Assembly: GCF_034931405.1 (NCBI RefSeq)
Contig: NZ_JAYGHA010000016.1
Span: forward strand, 62,001 to 126,000
Direction of reading: 5' to 3'
Origin: RDYJ01 sp034931405
GTDB taxonomy: Bacteria > Cyanobacteriota > Cyanobacteriia > Cyanobacteriales > Nostocaceae
Length of the DNA: 64,000 bases
Part shown: positions 54,547-64,000 of the stretch, one piece after another
How positions within the stretch are numbered: position 1 is the first letter of the stretch
Layout of the letters: every line of letters starts with the position of its first letter
Notes under the pieces: model-generated
Databases searched by the model: none
What the model saw: the letters and a program-made list of their open reading frames with translations, nothing else
Told to the model about the DNA's origin: nothing
Position numbers and translations under genes: made by a program

Positions 54547-54621
54547 ATAGGTAATTGGTAATTGGTAATTGGTAATTGGTAAAAACTTATTCCCAGTACC
54601 CAGTACCCAGTACCCAGTCCC
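54547..54621. repeat. TAATTGG and CCCAGTA heptamer arrays
   Basis: GGTAATT units (54549-54580) and CCAGTAC units (54593-54619) lie between murI and amiC2. Both are tandem heptamers. Confidence 0.87.
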
Positions 54622-54622
54622 C

Positions 54623-56530
54623 TCATTTTTGCTGTAAATAATTGAGGATACCACGAGCGATCGCATCAGCCATACGATTTTGGTATTCTGACGAGCCTAA
54701 GCGGGGGTTATCCTCACGACCAGTCATATAACCTGTTTCTACTAAAATGGCGGGCATAGAATTTTTTCTTAGCACATAGAATCTAGCTTTGCGCGTGCCT
54801 CTATCTTTGATGGTACTAATATCCTGGAGAATAGTCTTACGAACAACTTCCGCCAAATTATAGCCACTATCGTAATAGTATACTTCTAGCCCATTCACAT
54901 CAGGTCGATTATCAACTGAATTAGCGTGAATGCTGACAAATAAAGTTGCATTTACGCGTTTGGCGATATCTACCCGCCCTTGTAGTTCCACAAAAAAGTC
55001 AGCATCTCGCGTCATCACAGCTTGTACACCATTTTGCTCCAAAATTGCTGCTACCTTTTTACCAATGGGTAAGATGACATCCTTTTCTAATAAACCACCT
55101 AGACCGGGAGCGCCCGAATCTTTACCACCATGTCCAGGGTCAATCACTACTAGGAATTTGCCTTTAGGAACTGATAAGCGGGGCTGAGGTCGTGGTTGAG
55201 GACTTTCTATATTGGGGTCTGGCAGTTGTCCTTGGCTTCTGGGTAAGGGAGGTAGAGTAATAGGAGGTTGGAAGCGACGAGAGTTTTGTAATTGCAGAGC
55301 GATAATTTGCTCTCCCACTTGGTTGAGTTCGCCAATTTGGATACCTGATGCTGGCTGCACAAAGATAATTACCTTGTTCGCTGCTTGTGGTTGTAGGCGT
55401 ACCCTCAGCACAGGACTATTGGCACCAAAAGCAGGTCCTTGGACTCTGGGAGCTAATTTAGCATTTTCGATAGTAATGCGAAATAAACCAGAGCTTCTAT
55501 CCCAACTGCCGGTAGCCGATACAGCTTGGTCGGCTCTAATGAGTAATTGTGTGTCATTAGCAGCCAATTCCACAGATTGAATTGTGGATAGGGAGTTGGT
55601 AATATTTCGGGCAGGGGATTGAGTTTCGGGAACTTTAACAAGACGATCAGGGAGTAAAACAAAACCGCCAACACCGTTGGTTGTGGCTCGCCAGTCGGGG
55701 CTGTTGCTATCGACTTGTAAGGTCATGCGAACAGTAGGTGTTTTACTTGCCAGTGGGTTAAGTCTGATCCGGCTAACACCATAGCGATTAATTACCAAAT
55801 CTCGTTGTCCTAGATTTGGTGATAAGGCTGCACCAGCAATGTCAACATTTATTGTGCGGTTATCTTGACTGCGATTAACTTGAACTTGGGGATTACCGCC
55901 ATTAGTACGAATAAAAAAACCATCTCCTGTGATGCGTAAATTTTCAATTTGAACTATCCCCCCTGTAGTATTGACTGCAATATCTTGGCTAGTTAGGGTG
56001 ACAGGAGAGGTTGTCACCATGTTGTAAGTATTTCTGGGGGAGAGGGTTGGTGTGAATGGTTTTGAGGCGGGTATAGCGGGTATAAATGTGGGTGTTTCTG
56101 CTGTTGGCTCATTGGCATAAACAGAAGAAGGGAGTACATCAGTTTCTAGCTTTGGTAATTGTACGAGCCAGCGATTAGCAGTAGACGCTGTAAATTTTAC
56201 TAGGTTGGGGTCTAGAGCATAACCAGGATTGAGTTCCACAACTACGCGGGTTGTTTGTTCATCAAACTGCCCAATGCGGACAGCGCGAATGCCTCCACCT
56301 ATTGATTGTGTTAACTGTGGACGACCAAAGCTAGTACCTGGCAAATCAATTACTAACCTAGTGGGATTAAAGATGAGTTGCGCTTGGGGTTGTACAGGAC
56401 TAGAAGTATTGATTTCCAGTCGATTTTGATTGGTATCAAATCGCCAAGATTCTAATCTTGCGGCCGTTGCGGGCGATGATAGCATGAAGATGGTTCCAAC
56501 AGTGCTGGGTATCAACCAGTGTAGTTTCAC
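54623..56530 (-). CDS. amiC2: N-acetylmuramoyl-L-alanine amidase AmiC2
   Basis: Secreted cell-wall amidase of 635 residues. It has a signal peptide ending near 'SSPATAA' (residue 24), an AMIN domain (25-120), a second AMIN-like segment (about 190-280 and beyond), a Pro-rich linker and a C-terminal Amidase_3 domain from about residue 455. The zinc and catalytic residues are in 'VVIDPGHGGKDSG', the Glu after 'GGLLEKD', 'FVSIHANSV' and 'ILVETGYM'. In Nostoc and Anabaena AmiC enzymes drill the septal nanopores used for cell-cell exchange. It is the second of two tandem copies. Confidence 0.87.
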   Translation of the reverse strand: MKLHWLIPSTVGTIFMLSSPATAARLESWRFDTNQNRLEINTSSPVQPQAQLIFNPTRLVIDLPGTSFGRPQLTQSIGGGIRAVRIGQFDEQTTRVVVELNPGYALDPNLVKFTASTANRWLVQLPKLETDVLPSSVYANEPTAETPTFIPAIPASKPFTPTLSPRNTYNMVTTSPVTLTSQDIAVNTTGGIVQIENLRITGDGFFIRTNGGNPQVQVNRSQDNRTINVDIAGAALSPNLGQRDLVINRYGVSRIRLNPLASKTPTVRMTLQVDSNSPDWRATTNGVGGFVLLPDRLVKVPETQSPARNITNSLSTIQSVELAANDTQLLIRADQAVSATGSWDRSSGLFRITIENAKLAPRVQGPAFGANSPVLRVRLQPQAANKVIIFVQPASGIQIGELNQVGEQIIALQLQNSRRFQPPITLPPLPRSQGQLPDPNIESPQPRPQPRLSVPKGKFLVVIDPGHGGKDSGAPGLGGLLEKDVILPIGKKVAAILEQNGVQAVMTRDADFFVELQGRVDIAKRVNATLFVSIHANSVDNRPDVNGLEVYYYDSGYNLAEVVRKTILQDISTIKDRGTRKARFYVLRKNSMPAILVETGYMTGREDNPRLGSSEYQNRMADAIARGILNYLQQK

Positions 56531-56791
56531 AGTTTTTTCTCCTGATTCGCATTCATGGGAGTCGTCAATATCTCAACATCTTGATAAATCCTCACACCTT
56601 CACTCACCCTCTATCTACATTTGAGCTTGCTGCTAGGAGCTAGACATAGCTAATGGCGTAGCATTATAGCATAGGTTTTTGATTTTGCCATATTCTGAGG
56701 TCAATTAATTTAACCTCTGGTGAAATTAATCTTACACAGAAGATATCTGAGATCATGCCGTATCTTTACTCAATACTGGAAATGAAATTAC

Positions 56792-58681
56792 TTATCTTTG
56801 TTTTAAGTATTGAAGAATACCTTGTGCGATCGCTTCTGCCATTTGATTTTGATAAGCTGAAGTTCTGAGCTTGGCTATATCCTCTCTACCAGTGAGATAA
56901 CCTACTTCTACTAAAACTGAAGGCATAGAACTTTGTCTGAGGACATAAAATCTAGCTTTCCGTACTCTTCTGTCTTTGACATTGACACTTTGGAGAATTC
57001 TATTATGGATACTGCGAGCCAAACTCAAACCATTCTCGTAATAATAAGTTTCCAAGCCACTAACTTCAGGACGATTTAGACCTACTGAGTTAGCATGAAT
57101 GCTGACAAAGACATCAGCGTTGGCTCGTCGTGCCATTTGCACTCTTCCTGGGAGGCTAACAAAGTAATCAGAATCCCTGGTCAATACTGTTTGTACACCA
57201 TTTTGTTGTAAAATTTCTGCTACTCTGAGGCTAATAGGCAAAATTATATTCTTCTCCTGTACTCCGCCAATACCAATAGCTCCGGGGTCTTTACCGCCAT
57301 GTCCAGGGTCGATCACAACTAACAATTTACCTTTAGGAACGGAGGGACGAGGACGCGGCTGGGGATTTCTGATATTTGGGTCTGGTAATTGCCCACTGTT
57401 AGGAGATGGTAAGGGAGGTAAGCTAATTGAAGGTCTAACTTGACCATATCGCTGTAATTGTAGAGCTAAAAGCTCGTTACCAACTTGGTTGAGTTCTCCA
57501 ATTCTGACTCCTGATGCTGGTTGGACAAAAATAACTACTTTGTTGGGGGCTTGGGGTTGCAAACGAACACGAAGGACGGGGCTATTAGCATCAAAAGTAG
57601 GTCCTTGGACTCTGGGAGCTAATTTAGCATTTTCGATAGTGATGCGAAATAAACCAGAGCTTCTATCCCAGCCACCTGTAGCGGATAAACTCTGGTTAGC
57701 TTTAATCAGTAGTTGTGTGCCATTACCTGCTAGTTCTACAGACTCAATAGTAGCTGGGGCGTTTCTAACAGTGGGGTTGCTAGAGGTAGGAGGAAGGGGT
57801 GTGGATCGCTCAATCTGTTGAGGTAAACGAACAACTCCTTTTGTCGGTAATAAAACTAGTCCACCGACACTACTGACAGTTGCTCGCCAGTCGGGACTAT
57901 CTTTGTTTACTCTTAATGTTACACGGACAACGCTTGGTGTTGTTCGTAGTTGGGTGAATTCGATGCGGCTGACACCATGCTGATTAACAGGTAAATTCTT
58001 TTGTGTCAGCAGTGGTGATAAACTAGCGCCGGCAATATCCATAAATATGGTATTGCGATCTGCGCTTCGCAGTAGCGTTTCGCTATCAAGACTGCGATTG
58101 ACCTTGATCTGAGGATTACTACCACTGGTACGAATAAAAAAACCATCTCCTGTGGTTTGTAATTTCTGAATTTGAGTTGTTCCTGCTGTAATGTTGGCTG
58201 CTGTGGAAAACTCAGGTCGATTTTGAGGTTCTTGGGAGTCTATAGTTGCTAAATTATAAGTATTATTGCTGGCAGTGGGTGGTAGTTTTTCAAGTTCTAT
58301 CTTTGGTAATTGCACTGTCCAGCGACTGGGACTTATGGCGACAAATTTCACTTCTTGGGGGTTGAGAGTATAACCAGGAGTGAGTTCTATAACTAGACGG
58401 GCTGTTGTGGGGTTAAATTGTCCTATGCGAATTGCACGAACTGCACCACCGATTGGTTGAGTTAATTGTGATCGCCCAAATTCAGTATTTGGCAAATCAA
58501 TTACCAACCTTGTGGGGTTAAAGATGAGTTGCGCTTGGGGTTGGACAGCACCCGAAGTATTAATTTCTAGTCGGTTTTGATTTCTATCAAACCGCCAAGA
58601 TTCTAATTTTGCTGCTAACGTCGGGGATGATAGTAAAACAATAGTTCCAACCGTACTGGGGAGTAAGTAATGTAGTTTCAA
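56792..58681 (-). CDS. amiC1: N-acetylmuramoyl-L-alanine amidase AmiC1
   Basis: A 629-residue paralogue of the next gene with the same architecture: signal peptide to about residue 23, AMIN domains, Pro-rich linker and Amidase_3 from about residue 445. Metal and catalytic residues are in 'VVIDPGHGGKDPG', 'GGVQEKN', 'FVSIHANSV' and 'VLVEVGYL'. The C-terminal domains and the segment around 'SSGLFRITIENAKLAPRVQG' are nearly identical in the two copies, and the N-terminal repeats differ more. Its order before amiC2 matches amiC1-amiC2 of PCC 7120. Confidence 0.87.
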   Translation of the reverse strand: MKLHYLLPSTVGTIVLLSSPTLAAKLESWRFDRNQNRLEINTSGAVQPQAQLIFNPTRLVIDLPNTEFGRSQLTQPIGGAVRAIRIGQFNPTTARLVIELTPGYTLNPQEVKFVAISPSRWTVQLPKIELEKLPPTASNNTYNLATIDSQEPQNRPEFSTAANITAGTTQIQKLQTTGDGFFIRTSGSNPQIKVNRSLDSETLLRSADRNTIFMDIAGASLSPLLTQKNLPVNQHGVSRIEFTQLRTTPSVVRVTLRVNKDSPDWRATVSSVGGLVLLPTKGVVRLPQQIERSTPLPPTSSNPTVRNAPATIESVELAGNGTQLLIKANQSLSATGGWDRSSGLFRITIENAKLAPRVQGPTFDANSPVLRVRLQPQAPNKVVIFVQPASGVRIGELNQVGNELLALQLQRYGQVRPSISLPPLPSPNSGQLPDPNIRNPQPRPRPSVPKGKLLVVIDPGHGGKDPGAIGIGGVQEKNIILPISLRVAEILQQNGVQTVLTRDSDYFVSLPGRVQMARRANADVFVSIHANSVGLNRPEVSGLETYYYENGLSLARSIHNRILQSVNVKDRRVRKARFYVLRQSSMPSVLVEVGYLTGREDIAKLRTSAYQNQMAEAIAQGILQYLKQR

Positions 58682-59288
58682 AGTTATTTCTCCTGAGTTG
58701 CATTTATAAAAGTCACCAATATCTCAATCTCACAATTTTTGCAAATCTGCACACCGTCATTACTAATAATAAGTTGGGATTTTTATATTTGGGATTCTTA
58801 GATTAATATTCTCCACTACAAGGTTATTATCGAAAGCTAAAATTTGATATTAAAATTTTATCTGCTCATAAATAAAAAGACATAATTAGTTATTGCTTTC
58901 TTAATTTCCCTTTTTACGTGGAAACATAAATATAAATAGGAAGCCTAGCACCAATGAAAACCAAGGGAAAATTGACTATCACAGGAGACGGTGATTGAGA
59001 AATATAAGTTTCCGTTCAGTATGAATCCTTTAAATATAGGATTCCTGGGTGATTTTTGCAAAAACTCTGTATTCATGAATCAAATCAAGCTGCTATATCT
59101 GGGTAGAGTTGTCAGAAGGCAAAAATGATGGACATTTTAGACGTGTAAATAATCAACCAAAATATACTTGTCCATAATAAACTATGGACAAGTATAAACC
59201 AGAAAAAGATGAATTCTACTTATTCACGCTCTCCTCTTGAATCTGAGGTGACATCCAAGCTTCTGCCATCATTTGTGGTTGCTACAAG
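58682..59288. other. Intergenic region between the antiporter and amiC1
   Basis: About 600 bp. The part next to amiC1 should hold its promoter and the part next to 59288 holds the antiporter terminator. No gene is recognised. Confidence 0.5.
59164..59195 (-). terminator. Terminator hairpin of the antiporter gene
   Basis: Perfect 13-bp stem ATACTTGTCCATA/TATGGACAAGTAT with a 6-nt loop. On the minus strand it is followed by ATTTT, and it lies 93 bp after the antiporter stop. Confidence 0.75.
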
Positions 59289-60665
59289 TCATGGTGTATC
59301 AGAAGACTCGTCTAAAGTAGCTGCTGTTTTTGATTCAGGAAAAACGAATCTTAACAGAGGGGGAGCTAAAAAGGTAGTGAGAATTACCATCATAATAATT
59401 GCTGCTCCTAGTGGTTTTGAGAGAGCGCCACTAGCTGCACCAACACCGGCGAATACTAAACCTACCTCACCTCTGGGAATCATTCCCACACCAATGGCCA
59501 GACGGTTAATACCAGGTTGACCAAATACGGCTAAACCTGTGATCACTTTACCAATAATGGCGACTGTAATCAGGAAAATTGCCATAATTAAGCCTTCCCG
59601 ATTGGTGGGAATCGCGGGGTTTAAAACTCCCAAATCGGTTTTTGCGCCGACAGCGACGAAGAAAACTGGCACTAGCATATCCGCAATGGGAATAACTTGT
59701 TTTTGTAGTTCTTTGCGTTTATCGGTTTCTTCTAGAACTAAGCCAGCTGCAAAAGCTCCAAGAATGGCTTCTAAGTGGATAACATCAGCCAGGTAAGCCA
59801 TAACAAAGGCGAAGATGAATGCTGGAATGACTAATTCACCGCGTGTTTTAAGTTGATCAGCGATCGCCACAAAGGTTTTATTAAAAACATTACCCAAAAC
59901 AATTGCACCAACGAGAAAAGCAGTGGCGCTGATAATCAAATAAATGACATTACCTACATCTACTGCGCCATCTTTAGCTAAACTTGCTACTACAGCTAAG
60001 ACAATAATTCCCAGGATATCATCTATCACTGCTGCACCGAGAATGATCTGCCCCTCTTTAGAATTCAAGCGACCTAATTCGGAGAGGACTTTGGAGGTAA
60101 TACCGATACTGGTAGCAGTCAAAGCCGCACCGGCAAAAATTGCGGGTACAGCACTAATACCAAACAAAGTCATTAGACCAAAAGTACCTGCTGCAAAGGG
60201 TACTGCTACCCCCACTATGGCGACAACAACAGCTTGGATACCGACTTCCATTAAGTCTTTTAAATTGGACTCTAAGCCAATTTCAAATAGCAGGATAATC
60301 ACACCCAGTTCTGCTAAAACCGAAACGACCTCTGACTGTGCGGCAAACACCTGTGGAGTGGCTTCTGGAGTTAATCCAGCAGTAATTTGCAGGAAGGTCA
60401 TAATTAAAGAACTAGAACTATCTGCACCCCCTTCTGGGAATACCAATAGATGCAATACAGATGTGCCGACTACGACACCACCGACAAGTTCACCTAAAAC
60501 CGGTGGCAAACCTACTTTGTTAGATAATTCCCCTCCCAGTTTGCTGGCCAAGTAAATTACCACTAAGCTTAGTAGCACAGCGGCTACTACCATGGAACTA
60601 TCTGCTGATTCTGTGGCACTGGCTAACAGGGGAACAGTAAAATTGATTGTGTTGAAAAACTGCAT
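59289..60665 (-). CDS. CPA2-family cation:proton antiporter
   Basis: A 458-residue integral membrane protein with 12-13 helices of the Na+/H+ exchanger fold. The ion-binding Asp pair is in 'LGAAVIDDILGIIVLAV' (about residue 215). 'LPPVLGELVGGVVVG' near residue 53 and 'LEAILGAFAAGLVLEE' near 300 are conserved family blocks. No TrkA-N regulatory domain follows, so it resembles NapA or NhaS3 rather than KefB. It exports Na+ or K+ in exchange for protons. It ends with a strong terminator. Confidence 0.85.
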   Translation of the reverse strand: MQFFNTINFTVPLLASATESADSSMVVAAVLLSLVVIYLASKLGGELSNKVGLPPVLGELVGGVVVGTSVLHLLVFPEGGADSSSSLIMTFLQITAGLTPEATPQVFAAQSEVVSVLAELGVIILLFEIGLESNLKDLMEVGIQAVVVAIVGVAVPFAAGTFGLMTLFGISAVPAIFAGAALTATSIGITSKVLSELGRLNSKEGQIILGAAVIDDILGIIVLAVVASLAKDGAVDVGNVIYLIISATAFLVGAIVLGNVFNKTFVAIADQLKTRGELVIPAFIFAFVMAYLADVIHLEAILGAFAAGLVLEETDKRKELQKQVIPIADMLVPVFFVAVGAKTDLGVLNPAIPTNREGLIMAIFLITVAIIGKVITGLAVFGQPGINRLAIGVGMIPRGEVGLVFAGVGAASGALSKPLGAAIIMMVILTTFLAPPLLRFVFPESKTAATLDESSDTP

Positions 60666-61033
60666 TGGTTTTGTGAATATCCTTCTCTGTTATTTGTACC
60701 GTGTTATGGAAACTATTTCATAGCTGTTGATATATTGACAGTTCTGACACTAACGATAAGTTATTTGATATATTTACACTACTAATACAACATATAAATT
60801 CAGTAGGGATAAAAATTTTTGGTATGGATGGGATGTGTATTTGTAGGGTGTAGGGTATAAATAATGATGATGTTACCTGCGACAAGGTGCTATAGGGATN
60901 NNNNNNNNNNNNNNNNNNNNNNNNNNNNNNNNNNNNNNNNNNNNNNNNNNNNNNNNNNNNNNNNNNNNNNNNNNNNNNNNNNNNNNNNNNNNNNNNNNGA
61001 TTTTTTCAAAATTCAAATATGAGTCATATATCA
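60666..61033. other. Intergenic region with assembly gap and repeat
   Basis: The antiporter leader is followed by ctatagggat, the gap, then gattttttcaaaattc and related bases. The repeat reaches the first codons of the next gene. No other feature is seen. Confidence 0.6.
60900..60998. other. Assembly gap (99 N) within a repeat
   Basis: Both flanks are identical to those of the gap at 33909-33993 over at least 10 and 27 bases. The gap probably covers a tandem repeat that could not be assembled. Confidence 0.9.
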
Positions 61034-61612
61034 ATGAATATGAAAGAATTAAAACTAGGTAAATACCTGACATTAGAAGAATTTTGTACCTGCACTCAGA
61101 CTTACCATAAATATGCTCAACACATCAATCCATTTCCACAAAATATCCAAGAAAGTATTCCGGCATTACAAGATTTAAATAGATATATTATTGATCCAAT
61201 TATTGATAATTATGGAAGAGAACAATTTCGTCTCACCTATGGTTTTTGTTCATCAGATTTGAGAAAATATTTGGAGAAAAAAGACATATTGACAGGAGAA
61301 AAAAATGGACGGGTTGCACCTAAATTAGATCAACATATAAGTTGTGAAATTAATAAAAATGGTAAATACTATTGTGAAAGATTGGGTGCAGCTTGTGATT
61401 TTATGATTGCAGATTTACAGAGTGAAAGTTTGGTAGATTGGATTTTACAAAATAAGTTACCTTTTGATTCTTTGTATTTTTATGGTAGCACTAGACCGAT
61501 TCATGTTAGTTATGGACCGCAGCATAAACGGGATGTTTGGACTTTTGGGGATGTTAGACAACCGACAAAGAAGGGGATTGAACATTGGGTAAGAATGGCG
61601 AAAGAGATATGA
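61034..61612 (+). CDS. Peptidase M15-like protein
   Basis: About 192 residues. 'FRLTYGFCSSDLRKYL' is followed by a likely zinc site of the M15_3 type: His in 'KLDQHISC', then 'LGAACDFMI' supplying Asp, and a distal His in 'RPIHVSYGP'. M15 enzymes cut peptidoglycan peptides, but several relatives are phage or DNA-linked proteins of unknown role. An in-frame ATG at 61019 lies within the dispersed repeat, so the start at 61034 is preferred. The gene stands alone. Confidence 0.6.
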   Translation: MNMKELKLGKYLTLEEFCTCTQTYHKYAQHINPFPQNIQESIPALQDLNRYIIDPIIDNYGREQFRLTYGFCSSDLRKYLEKKDILTGEKNGRVAPKLDQHISCEINKNGKYYCERLGAACDFMIADLQSESLVDWILQNKLPFDSLYFYGSTRPIHVSYGPQHKRDVWTFGDVRQPTKKGIEHWVRMAKEI

Positions 61613-61627
61613 TATCTAATACTAATA

Positions 61628-61658
61628 GATCCACGATTTCTTAAAGAAGTCGGGGATC
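61628..61658. repeat. Dispersed hairpin repeat (GATCC...GGGGATC)
   Basis: Inverted repeat around 'tttcttaaagaa', 13 bp after the peptidase-like gene. It is the same family as 30064-30093 and may act as a terminator here. Confidence 0.6.
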
Positions 61659-61761
61659 TGGGTATAAAAATTCTCCTTTGGATGACTGGTACATACACCC
61701 ATAGGAGAAATTGTAAAATTTTTTTATTTATTTTCCAACTTTTTTATCCCGAATTATTCCT

Positions 61762-63639
61762 TTATTCAACAGTTACAGACTTGGCCAAATTCCTTGGCTG
61801 ATCTACATCCAAACCCCGCCGCGCCGCAATATGATAAGCTAACAATTGCAACGGTATCACCGTCAAAATAGGGGACAAAATTTCCTCCACATCAGAAACA
61901 GGAATTAAATCATTAAAGATTTCCGCTGCTTCCCCATCATTCACAGAAGTAACACCAATTAACCGGGAATCTCTCGCTTTCGCTTCTTGAGAATTAGAAA
62001 TCACCTTTTCATATACACTACCAGGCATGGCGATCGCCACCACCGGAACTTTCGCATCTAATAAAGCAATAGGTCCATGTTTCATTTCCCCTGCTGGATA
62101 TCCTTCGGCGTGAATATAGCTAATTTCTTTTAATTTCAAAGCCCCTTCTAACGCTATCGGAAAATTAATTCCCCTACCTACAAAAATGAAATCTTTCGTT
62201 TCTGCAAAGTCATGTACTAATTGCTCAATATATCTTTCTTGAGTTTCTAAAATTGCTTCAATTTCTGCTGGTAACTGTTGCAAACCTATCACTATTTCTG
62301 CTAATCTAGCAGCACTAATTGTTTGTCGACGATACGCTAAATCTAACGCCAAACCATAAAACGCCATCAACTGGGCAATAAAAGTTTTTGTGGCGGCAAC
62401 CCCAATTTCAATACCTCCATGAGTATTAATAATATTGGCCACCATATTACCCAGGCTACTTTCTGGACGGTTAGTAATGCCTAAAAGTCGCGGTTGATAC
62501 TTGGCTTCTTTACCTTGACGGCGTTCTTTTTCCATAGATAAAGCCGCTAAAGTATCCGCAGTTTCCCCAGACTGGGTAACACCAATAGTCAGAGTATTGG
62601 CTGTCAGCGGTGATGGTGCATAGCGAAATTCTGAAGCATACTGTACCTGAGTGGGGATTTCTGCTAATTGTTCTAATAAGTATTTACCCACTAAAGCCGC
62701 GTGCCAACTTGTACCACAAGCCACAATTTGAATTTGTTCTAAATCTGCGTAAAATTCCTCTGCTAAACCCAGCGTCACAGGCGTTTCTGAACTAGCAGGA
62801 AAATAAGCTTCTAAACAAGCTCTCACTACCCCCGGTTGCTCATAGATTTCCTTGAGCATAAAATGCTTGAAACCCTGTTTTTCCACCATGATGGGATTCC
62901 AGTTCAAGGTGCGGGGATGCTTTTTTAAACGATGTCCAGCAAAGTTGTATACTTCCACACCCAAAGGAGTCAAACGGGCGATTTCGCCGTTTTCTAGGGG
63001 TAATACAGCGCGGGTATAGGGGACAATTGCTGGCGTATCAGAAGCACAGAAAAACTCACCTTGGCCAAAACCAATCACTAAAGGTGCTTGTTGACGAACT
63101 ACAATTAACTCATCGGGGAAGTCAGCAGAAATGACAGCGATCGCATAAGCCCCTTCTAACTTACTTACCGCTTCCCGCACTGCATTTAACAATAAAGAAG
63201 GGGAAGAAGAATTTTCAGCAGTATGTTTTAAACACTCAGCTATCAGGTGAGGTATCACCTCTGTATCTGTCTCTGAACGAAACTCATGTCCTAATGCTTT
63301 TAAATTTTCTCGTAACTCACGGTAATTCTCAATAATACCATTCTGCACTACTGCTATTCGCAGAGCCGTATCTAGATGTGGGTGGGCATTATATTCTTCT
63401 GGTTTACCATGAGTTGCCCAGCGAGTGTGACCAATGCCAATTTGGGCAGGATTTTCAATTTGTTCTAGTTTAGAACGTAAATTCAGTAGTTTACCCTTAG
63501 CCCGCACACAATGAACGTCATCTTTCCAAATAGTGGCAATTCCCGCTGAGTCATAACCTCTATACTCTAGCTTTTCTAGTCCGGCTAATAAAATATCTGT
63601 CGCCGCTTGAGTGCCTATATATCCAACAATTCCGCACAT
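61762..63639 (-). CDS. glmS: Glutamine--fructose-6-phosphate aminotransferase
   Basis: GlmS makes glucosamine-6-phosphate, the first step toward UDP-GlcNAc for peptidoglycan and glycans. In 625 residues the N-terminal 'MCGIVGYIG' exposes Cys2, the glutaminase nucleophile, and 'GIGHTRWATHG' and 'RSETDTEVIPHL' complete that domain. Two SIS sugar-isomerase domains follow ('VACGTSWHAALVGKYLLE', 'VTQSGETADTLAAL', 'GRGINFPIALEGALKLKE'). The C-terminus 'PRNLAKSVTVE' is the family ending. No glmS ribozyme is expected or seen. Confidence 0.95.
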   Translation of the reverse strand: MCGIVGYIGTQAATDILLAGLEKLEYRGYDSAGIATIWKDDVHCVRAKGKLLNLRSKLEQIENPAQIGIGHTRWATHGKPEEYNAHPHLDTALRIAVVQNGIIENYRELRENLKALGHEFRSETDTEVIPHLIAECLKHTAENSSSPSLLLNAVREAVSKLEGAYAIAVISADFPDELIVVRQQAPLVIGFGQGEFFCASDTPAIVPYTRAVLPLENGEIARLTPLGVEVYNFAGHRLKKHPRTLNWNPIMVEKQGFKHFMLKEIYEQPGVVRACLEAYFPASSETPVTLGLAEEFYADLEQIQIVACGTSWHAALVGKYLLEQLAEIPTQVQYASEFRYAPSPLTANTLTIGVTQSGETADTLAALSMEKERRQGKEAKYQPRLLGITNRPESSLGNMVANIINTHGGIEIGVAATKTFIAQLMAFYGLALDLAYRRQTISAARLAEIVIGLQQLPAEIEAILETQERYIEQLVHDFAETKDFIFVGRGINFPIALEGALKLKEISYIHAEGYPAGEMKHGPIALLDAKVPVVAIAMPGSVYEKVISNSQEAKARDSRLIGVTSVNDGEAAEIFNDLIPVSDVEEILSPILTVIPLQLLAYHIAARRGLDVDQPRNLAKSVTVE

Positions 63640-64000
63640 TTGTCACACTACTCCGGTTACAGGATGATTAATATTTATTAAATATCAGTTGCATTTGGTT
63701 TTAACACCTCACTATCGGGCTGACAACTGTTCACTATTCACTGCTTCCTAAATTTAATAAGTATTGTTGTCAGGATAAAGGGGTCATTATATCAAATAAA
63801 AAGGAGCAATTTGCTCCGATACGGCTAAGTATTTTGACGCTCTGTGTTCTAAAACGCCCAAATTATGGAGTAATGACTAAAAAAAGGCTGAATCCTGAGA
63901 GAAGAAGCAAGAATTATATCAGTCGATGGAATTCCTATCTTTCACTCTCTCATTCCTCAGCACCTTTTTACTGAGTATTTTATAATCTCAGTATTCTAAT
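63640..64000. other. Upstream region of glmS
   Basis: No gene is recognised to the window edge. A terminator on the minus strand (63803-63817) shows that a minus-strand transcript comes from beyond the window. The glmS promoter should lie between 63640 and 63800. Confidence 0.5.
63795..63817 (-). terminator. Rho-independent terminator of an upstream minus-strand gene
   Basis: Stem GGAGCAA/TTGCTCC with a very short loop; on the minus strand it is followed by TTTTTATTT. The gene it ends is outside the window. Confidence 0.65.

Noticed and set aside
59944..60555. 203-codon open frame opposite the antiporter gene
   Set aside because: It is a Pro/Thr/Ala-rich shadow of a GC-richer membrane-protein gene in the reverse strand and shows no domain.
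63640..64000. psaC, often located beside glmS
   Set aside because: No CxxCxxCxxxCP ferredoxin motif or psaC ending is encoded in the visible sequence.

Overview
The window comes from a filamentous, heterocyst-forming cyanobacterium (Nostocales). The evidence is the frequent HIP1 octamer GCGATCGC outside one region, the heptanucleotide tandem repeats typical of this order, a furA-sigC pair, a hetZ-patU pair followed by sds, murI and two tandem amiC amidases, and hopanoid genes. The genus cannot be settled from this sequence.

Layout. 1-7.7 kb is core genome: the 3' part of cobN, furA, sigC, gpsA and lipA. A tRNA-Pro(CGG) follows at 7817-7890. From 7.9 to 26.4 kb lies an accessory island, with every gene on the + strand. 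It holds glycosyltransferases, sulfotransferases, a pyruvyltransferase domain, an ABC exporter, a methyltransferase and an Asp-hydroxylase-like oxygenase. It also holds a complete prolyl-to-pyrrolyl carrier-protein cassette: prolyl-carrier oxidase, proline adenylation enzyme, carrier protein and a PltA-type FAD halogenase. 26.8-30 kb carries squalene-hopene cyclase and HpnB. 30-46 kb is AT-rich accessory DNA with almost no HIP1 sites. It contains a subtilase, MITE-like elements, and a two-cytoskeleton system: a VWA lipoprotein, a 4-TM protein, a tubulin-like protein, an Hsp70/actin-like protein, and three proteins sharing a repeated unnamed C-terminal domain. A broken P-type ATPase ends this region. 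46-64 kb returns to core-like genes: a transglutaminase-like membrane protein with a mutated triad, patU, hetZ, sds, murI, amiC2, amiC1, a CPA2 antiporter, an M15-like peptidase and glmS. Three runs of N mark assembly gaps, and two of them have identical flanks.

Main discovery. The island begins at what looks like the decayed end of a type V-K CRISPR-associated Tn7-like transposon (CAST). Just inside the island a truncated repeat is followed by a 17-nt spacer that matches the tRNA-Pro gene at 15 of 17 positions; both mismatches would be U-G wobbles. A GTA (GTN) PAM precedes the target. About 62 bp downstream of the PAM starts an array of about 20-bp repeats resembling TnsB-binding sites, which is the spacing known for Cas12k-guided insertion. 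No tnsB, tnsC, tniQ or cas12k is in the window, so the element is a remnant or depends on proteins supplied in trans.

How the genes may work together. The island has enzymes to activate proline, oxidise it to pyrrole-2-carboxyl on a carrier protein and halogenate it, but no PKS or NRPS to extend it. The neighbours are glycan-building and decorating enzymes, an exporter and two SGNH-like proteins around a lipoyl-like domain. The cautious inference is a (halo)pyrrole acyl group placed on an exported glycan or glycolipid. The 34.7-45.2 kb system resembles a membrane-linked NTPase machine of unknown function.
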